A stretch of 8,584 nt of DNA from JACDHQ01 sp036401195. Lineage in GTDB: Bacteria; Gemmatimonadota; Gemmatimonadetes; Gemmatimonadales; Gemmatimonadaceae. The DNA is taken from contig DASWVQ010000171.1 of assembly GCA_036401195.1 (NCBI GenBank), forward strand, positions 1 through 8,584. The letters are read 5' to 3'. The translations under genes were made by a program, and so were the position numbers. This document shows positions 4,933 to 8,584 of this stretch, one piece after another (positions within the stretch are counted from its first letter, which is position 1; each line of letters opens with the position of its first letter). A model generated the notes under the pieces. It saw only the letters and a list, made by a program, of their open reading frames with translations, did no database searches and was not told the origin of the DNA.

Positions 4933-6438
4933 ATGCGCACCTTCCGCCAATCCCTCCCGGCGCTGGCCCTCGCCCTCTCGGCCTGCGCCCGCCCCGGCAT
5001 CGCCCCGGCGCCCGTGCCGGCCTCCGAGCGCGCCGCGCTCACCGCCTTCGTCGACTCGCTCGCCGGCGACGCCCGCTTCCGCAACGCACACTGGGGGATC
5101 CTCGTCGTGGATCCCGCGCGCGGCGACACCCTCTACTCGCGCAACGCGGGCAAGCTGTTCATGCCCGCCTCGAACCAGAAGCTGCTCACGGGGAGCACCG
5201 CCCTCGCGCAGCTCGGCCCCGATTACCGCTGGCGCACGATCTTCCGCGCGCGCGGCCGCGGGGTGGTGGATGGGGCCCTGCTCGGCGACCTGCTGGTGGA
5301 GGGACGCGGCGACCCCTCGATCAGCGACCACATGCTGAAGGACGCGATGATCCCGCTGCGCGCGATCGCCGATTCGCTCGCCGCGCGCGGGATCCGGCGC
5401 ATCACCGGGCGCATCGTCCCCTGGGGCGACGCCTTTCCCGATTCCTCGCTCGGCTGGGGATGGGCGTGGGACGACCTGAACGAGCCCTACTCCGCCGGGA
5501 TCGAGGAGCTGTACTTCAACGAGGGATTCACCCGCGTGATGGTGCGCGCGGGAGCGGTGGGGGAGGCGCCCACGGCGGTCACCGCGCCGGTGGCGGGGTT
5601 CCCCGGGGTGATCGTCGAGGCGCGCACCGTGGCGCGCCCCGCGGCGGCGGACAGCGCCCGCCCCGATCGCGCACGCACGCGGCTCACCGCCGGCCGCAGC
5701 TGGCCGGTGGCGGGGATGCCGGGGGCGATCGTCGTCCGCGGCACCATCCTGCAGGGGGACAGCAGCGAGATCGAGATCACCTGGCCCGACCAGCACGACG
5801 CCTACGTCGCGGCGCTCACCGCGGCCCTCGCGGAGCGCGGGATCGCGGTGGAGATGGGACCCACCGATCGCTCGATGCGCGTGGATTCCCTGTTCACGAC
5901 CTCGTCGCCGACGCTGCGCGAGGTGATGCCGATCCTCCAGAAGCCCTCGCAGAACCAGGTCGCGGAGATCTTCCTCAAGACGCTGGGCTTGGAGAAGACG
6001 GGGGTGGGGAGCGCCGACAGCGGGCGCCGTGTCGTCGAGCGGCAGCTCGTGGCGTGGGGAGCCGACACCGCGGGCTTCGCGGTGCGCGACGGGAGCGGGC
6101 TCTCGCGGCACGACTACGTGACCCCCGAGACGATCATCCACGTGCTCGACGCGATGCGGAAGAGCCCGGACTTCCGCGTGTTCTACGACGCCCTTCCCAT
6201 CGCGGGCGTGGACGGCACGATCCGCTCGCGCATGCGCAACACGCCGGCGCAGGGGAACGTGCACGCAAAGACCGGCTTCGTGGACAAGGCGCGCTCCCTC
6301 TCCGGCTACGTCACCACCGCCGACGGCCGCCTCCTCCTCTTCAGCATGCTGGCGAACAACTGGACGGTGCCGGTACGCGACGTGGAGCGGGTGCAGGACG
6401 CGGTGGCGGTGCGCCTGGCCACGCTCGGCGCGAAGTGA
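4933..6438 (+). CDS. dacB: D-alanyl-D-alanine carboxypeptidase/endopeptidase, PBP4 (DacB) family lipoprotein
   Basis: The product has 501 residues. This family trims or cleaves D-Ala cross-links in peptidoglycan in the periplasm. The three active-site motifs are in order and correctly spaced: SxxK as Ser80-Asn-Gln-Lys83 (MPASNQKLLTG), SxN as Ser339-Gln-Asn341 (KPSQNQVAE) and KTG at 446-448 (HAKTGFVDKARSLSGYV). The long insert between the first two motifs is typical of PBP4-type (peptidase S13) enzymes. Other family signatures are GDPSISD (126-132) and RDGSGLSRHDYVTP (385-398). The N-terminus is a short hydrophobic segment ending LSAC, so Cys18 is a likely lipidation site. This would tether the enzyme to a membrane, whereas E. 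coli DacB is soluble. GGTGAG at 4918-4923 is a plausible ribosome site, 9 bases from the ATG. Its TGA stop overlaps the moeA start as GTGA, suggesting coupled translation. Confidence 0.95.
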   Translation: MRTFRQSLPALALALSACARPGIAPAPVPASERAALTAFVDSLAGDARFRNAHWGILVVDPARGDTLYSRNAGKLFMPASNQKLLTGSTALAQLGPDYRWRTIFRARGRGVVDGALLGDLLVEGRGDPSISDHMLKDAMIPLRAIADSLAARGIRRITGRIVPWGDAFPDSSLGWGWAWDDLNEPYSAGIEELYFNEGFTRVMVRAGAVGEAPTAVTAPVAGFPGVIVEARTVARPAAADSARPDRARTRLTAGRSWPVAGMPGAIVVRGTILQGDSSEIEITWPDQHDAYVAALTAALAERGIAVEMGPTDRSMRVDSLFTTSSPTLREVMPILQKPSQNQVAEIFLKTLGLEKTGVGSADSGRRVVERQLVAWGADTAGFAVRDGSGLSRHDYVTPETIIHVLDAMRKSPDFRVFYDALPIAGVDGTIRSRMRNTPAQGNVHAKTGFVDKARSLSGYVTTADGRLLLFSMLANNWTVPVRDVERVQDAVAVRLATLGAK

Positions 6439-7691
6439 GCCTCGGCCCCCTGGAGGCGAGCGCGCGCATCCTCGAGGGGGTGCGCGCGCTCGAGGCGGTG
6501 GAGGTTCCCCTCGCCGATGCCGCGGGTCGGGCGCTCGCGTCGGCGGTGCACGCGCGGGTGACCCTCCCCCCGTGGGACAATGCGGGGATGGACGGCTACG
6601 CGGTGCATGCCGGCGACGTGCGCGGCGCACGCCACGACGCGCCGTGTCGCCTGCGCCTGGTGGCCACGGTGGCCGCGGGGGATGCGCCCCCCGGGCCGCT
6701 GGGCCGCGGCGAGGCGATGCGCATCATGACCGGCGCCCCGCTGCCTCGCGGCGCCGACTCGGTGGTGCGCGTGGAAGACAGCGACGCGGCGGCCGAGGGC
6801 GAGGTGCTGCTCTTTCACGACCGCGACGCGGGGCGCAACGTGCGCCCGCGCGGCGAGGACGTGGCCGAGGGCGCGGTGGCGCTCGACGCCGGCGCGGTGC
6901 TGGGCCCCGCGCAGCTCGCCTTCCTGGCCTCGGTGGGGGCGGCGCGGGTGCCGGTGCATCGCGCGCCGCGCGTGGCGGTGCTCTCCACCGGGAGCGAGCT
7001 GGTGTCGCTCACGGAATTCGACCGGGTGGGCGCGGGGGGCCACATCGTGGACTCCAACAACTGGTCGCTCGGCGGGGCGGCGCGGGGGTGCGGGGCGGAG
7101 GTGATCGCGATGGGCGTCGTCGCCGACGACGCCGCGGCGATCGCCGCGCGGCTCCGCGAGGCCGCCGCCCACGCCGACCTGGTGATCACCTCGGGCGGGG
7201 TCTCGATGGGGGCGTTCGACCATCTCCGGGGGGCGCTCGTGGAGGCCGGCGGGTCGCTCGACTTCTTCCGCGCGACCATCCGCCCGGGCGGGCCCCTGTC
7301 GTACGGGCACATCGGGGCGTCGCGGTGGCTCGGGCTCCCCGGGAATCCGGTGTCGGCGCTGGTGACCTTCGAGCTGTTCGCCCGCCCCCTCATCCTCCGG
7401 CTGGCCGGTCACCGCCGGCTCTTCCGGCGCCCGGTGCCGGTGATCGCCGGCGAGGCGATCGCCATCGGCGCGCCCCTCACGCACTTCCTCCGCGCGCGGC
7501 TCACGGTGGGGAGTTCCGGGATGCTGCACGCCACGCTCACCGGGCCGCAGGGATCCGGGCTGCTCCACTCCATGGCGCAGGCCGACGCGTTGCTCGTGGT
7601 GCCCCCGGAGCGGCCACGCATCGCGGCAGGGGAGCAGCTTCACGCGCTGGTGCTTGGCGACGCGCCCATGCTCGCGGAGATGGCGCTGTGA
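6435..7691 (+). CDS. moeA: Molybdopterin molybdotransferase MoeA
   Basis: The product has 418 residues, about the usual length. It inserts molybdate into adenylylated molybdopterin to finish the molybdenum cofactor in the cytoplasm. Motifs in order: PPWDNAGMDGYAV (45-57), RIMTGAPLPRGADSVV (96-111), NVRPRGEDV (135-143), VAVLSTGSELV (180-190), DLVITSGGVSMGAFD (248-262), and WLGLPGNPVSALVTFELF (298-315) before the C-terminal beta-barrel domain IV. The stretch that often reads KPGKP is IRPGGP here (282-287), so both lysines are replaced; this segment varies in other lineages too. The GTG start is chosen because it forms a GTGA overlap with the dacB stop and begins just before the first conserved helix. 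Its own stop overlaps the next gene in the same way. With fdhE two genes upstream it marks molybdenum-enzyme maturation, although dacB between them is unrelated. Confidence 0.96.
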   Translation: MSLGPLEASARILEGVRALEAVEVPLADAAGRALASAVHARVTLPPWDNAGMDGYAVHAGDVRGARHDAPCRLRLVATVAAGDAPPGPLGRGEAMRIMTGAPLPRGADSVVRVEDSDAAAEGEVLLFHDRDAGRNVRPRGEDVAEGAVALDAGAVLGPAQLAFLASVGAARVPVHRAPRVAVLSTGSELVSLTEFDRVGAGGHIVDSNNWSLGGAARGCGAEVIAMGVVADDAAAIAARLREAAAHADLVITSGGVSMGAFDHLRGALVEAGGSLDFFRATIRPGGPLSYGHIGASRWLGLPGNPVSALVTFELFARPLILRLAGHRRLFRRPVPVIAGEAIAIGAPLTHFLRARLTVGSSGMLHATLTGPQGSGLLHSMAQADALLVVPPERPRIAAGEQLHALVLGDAPMLAEMAL

Positions 7692-8383
7692 GCGGTCCCG
7701 ACATCGCCCCGCTGGCGGCGAAGCTCGAGCGCCGCTTCCGCACCCTGACCACCGAGTTCGAGGTGGCGGGGCGGCGCATCACCCTCATGCACCCGGCGAG
7801 CGCGGAGGAGCTGATCAGCGAGGACGATTTCGCGGTGGACGAGCGGCTCCCCTACTGGGCCGAGGTGTGGCCGTCGGCGATCGTCATGGCGCGCCTGGTG
7901 GGGCGCCTGCCGGGGGAGGGGCGCTCGCTGCTGGAACTGGGGTGCGGGGCGGGGCTGGTGGCCACCGCGGCGGCGCAGGCGGGGTTCGCCGTGACCGCCA
8001 CCGACTACTACGAGGACGCGACCCGCTTCGCGCAGGTGAACGCCTCGGCCAACGCCGGCGTCACGATCGCGGCGCGGATGGTGGACTGGCGCGACCTCCC
8101 CGCCGACCTGGGGCGCTTCGACGTGGTCGTCGCCTCGGACGTGCTGTACGAGCGCCCCTACGGCGAGCTGGTGGCCCAGGTGATCGCCGCGACGCTCGCC
8201 CCCGAGGGGACGGCGTGGCTCACCGATCCGGGGCGGGTGGGACGCGAGGGCTTCGTCGCCTCGTGCGGGGCGCTCGGGCTGGCGGTGGAGACGGTGGACC
8301 GGGAGGAGTTCGAGTATCCGGGGGCGGTGCGGAAGCAGAAGATCGACGTGTTCCGGATCAGGAGGGGAGGGAAGACGGCCTGA
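7688..8383 (+). CDS. Class I SAM-dependent methyltransferase, family-16/METTL-like
   Basis: The product has 231 residues. The Rossmann-type SAM site is visible: motif I LLELGCGAGL (81-90), the acidic end of strand 2 at Asp106 (VTATDYY), and the post-motif SDVLYE (150-155), whose DxxY form is typical of the family-16 group containing protein lysine methyltransferases and nicotinamide-N-methylase-like proteins. The segment PYWAEVWPSAIVMARLV (55-71) before motif I is another mark of this group. The substrate is therefore likely a protein lysine or a small amine, but nothing in the window identifies it. The GTG start overlaps the moeA stop (GTGA), with GGAG at 7676-7679 as ribosome site, so it looks translationally coupled to moeA. 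The C-terminus is basic (RIRRGGKTA) and ends 22 bases before the second palindromic element. Confidence 0.88.
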   Translation: MSGPDIAPLAAKLERRFRTLTTEFEVAGRRITLMHPASAEELISEDDFAVDERLPYWAEVWPSAIVMARLVGRLPGEGRSLLELGCGAGLVATAAAQAGFAVTATDYYEDATRFAQVNASANAGVTIAARMVDWRDLPADLGRFDVVVASDVLYERPYGELVAQVIAATLAPEGTAWLTDPGRVGREGFVASCGALGLAVETVDREEFEYPGAVRKQKIDVFRIRRGGKTA

Positions 8384-8459
8384 CTCGGCCGGGGGCGGCC
8401 AACGTCAACCGACGGCTGCCGGCTCTCGGCTCTCGGCTCTCGGCCCTCGGCACGAATGC

Positions 8460-8500
8460 GGAAGCGAGCGGCGCGCGAGGTCGCGCGCGCTCGATCTTCC
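8460..8500. repeat. Inner hairpin A of palindromic element, copy 2
   Basis: GGAAG (8460-8464) pairs with CTTCC (8496-8500), CGAGC (8465-8469) with GCTCG (8489-8493), and GCGCGCG (8471-8477) with CGCGCGC (8482-8488) around AGGT. The stem sequence differs from copy 1 while the size, place and pairing are alike. Confidence 0.65.
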
Positions 8501-8532
8501 TTATCCGGCGAACTTCAACCTCGATGCGGTCT

Positions 8533-8567
8533 GCGCGCTAAAGGGCGGCAAAGCCGCCCAGGCGCGC
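8533..8567. repeat. Conserved core hairpin B, copy 2
   Basis: The layout is the same as at 3415-3449: GCGCGC, TAAA, GGGCGGC, loop, GCCGCCC, AG, GCGCGC. The loop is AAA instead of GCC; both stems and the asymmetric TAAA/AG internal loop are unchanged. Confidence 0.75.
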
Positions 8568-8584
8568 TTCCGATTCCGGAGCCG

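Larger units (their letters stand above)
8406..8584. repeat. Palindromic element copy 2, cut by the window end
   Basis: The copy begins CAACCGACGGCTGCCGG (8406-8422; copy 1 has CAACTGACGGCCGCCGG), followed by 7-base units GGCTCTC three times and GGCCCTC (8421-8448). It then has hairpin A (8460-8500), the conserved block 8516-8570 and the first bases of the right arm, CCGGAGCCG (8576-8584, as at 3458-3466 in copy 1). It is in the same orientation as copy 1. Its left arm lies just after the methyltransferase stop, as copy 1 lies just after the BON gene stop. Position 8384-8405 holds nothing I can identify. Confidence 0.85.

Noticed and set aside
5460..6434. Upstream extension of the moeA frame into dacB
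   Set aside because: Translation is shadow-like until the GTG at 6435, where MoeA homology begins.
3952..6630. 892-codon open frame on the - strand
   Set aside because: It is antisense to fdhE and dacB, both with intact family motifs; composition is His/Arg/Ala-rich with no domain.
8384..8541. Coding sequence in frames running through the second palindromic element
   Set aside because: The translated residues come from GGCTCTC heptads and GC hairpins, with no domain or ribosome site.

Overview
The window is very GC-rich bacterial DNA with genes only on the + strand, frequent GTG starts and tight gene overlaps. The gene set and the dispersed GGCTCTC-type palindromes fit Gemmatimonadota best. 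That placement is inference from style and recall, since no rRNA or other marker gene is present.

Layout. Positions 1-442 carry no convincing gene: an unassigned stretch with a short stem-loop, then a nested inverted repeat (232-326) with degenerate heptads, then a weak promoter. gpmI (443-1990, glycolytic phosphoglycerate mutase) overlaps by one base a small secreted beta-barrel-like protein (1990-2697). A BON-domain protein with an acidic tail follows (2759-3277). Two bases after its stop begins a 237-bp palindromic element (3280-3516). The end of that element appears to supply the -35 box of a leaderless pterin-synthase-family gene (queD-like, 3540-3959). A 166-base gap with several hairpins leads to fdhE (4126-4893). 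Next come a PBP4-type lipoprotein peptidase (dacB, 4933-6438), moeA (6435-7691) and a family-16-like methyltransferase (7688-8383); these last three are joined by two GTGA stop/start overlaps. A second copy of the palindromic element begins just after the last stop and runs off the window.

How the genes relate. fdhE and moeA both serve molybdenum-enzyme maturation, as sulfuration of formate dehydrogenase and molybdenum insertion into molybdopterin. No molybdoenzyme is in view. The pterin synthase is chemically related (GTP-derived pterins) but sits in its own transcription unit. gpmI, the barrel protein and dacB are housekeeping or envelope functions.

The least explained items are the palindromic element and the pterin synthase. 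The element has two copies with near-identical core hairpins and a second hairpin whose structure is kept while its sequence differs. The pterin synthase keeps its zinc ligands and catalytic cysteine but has methionine where the catalytic histidine is expected.
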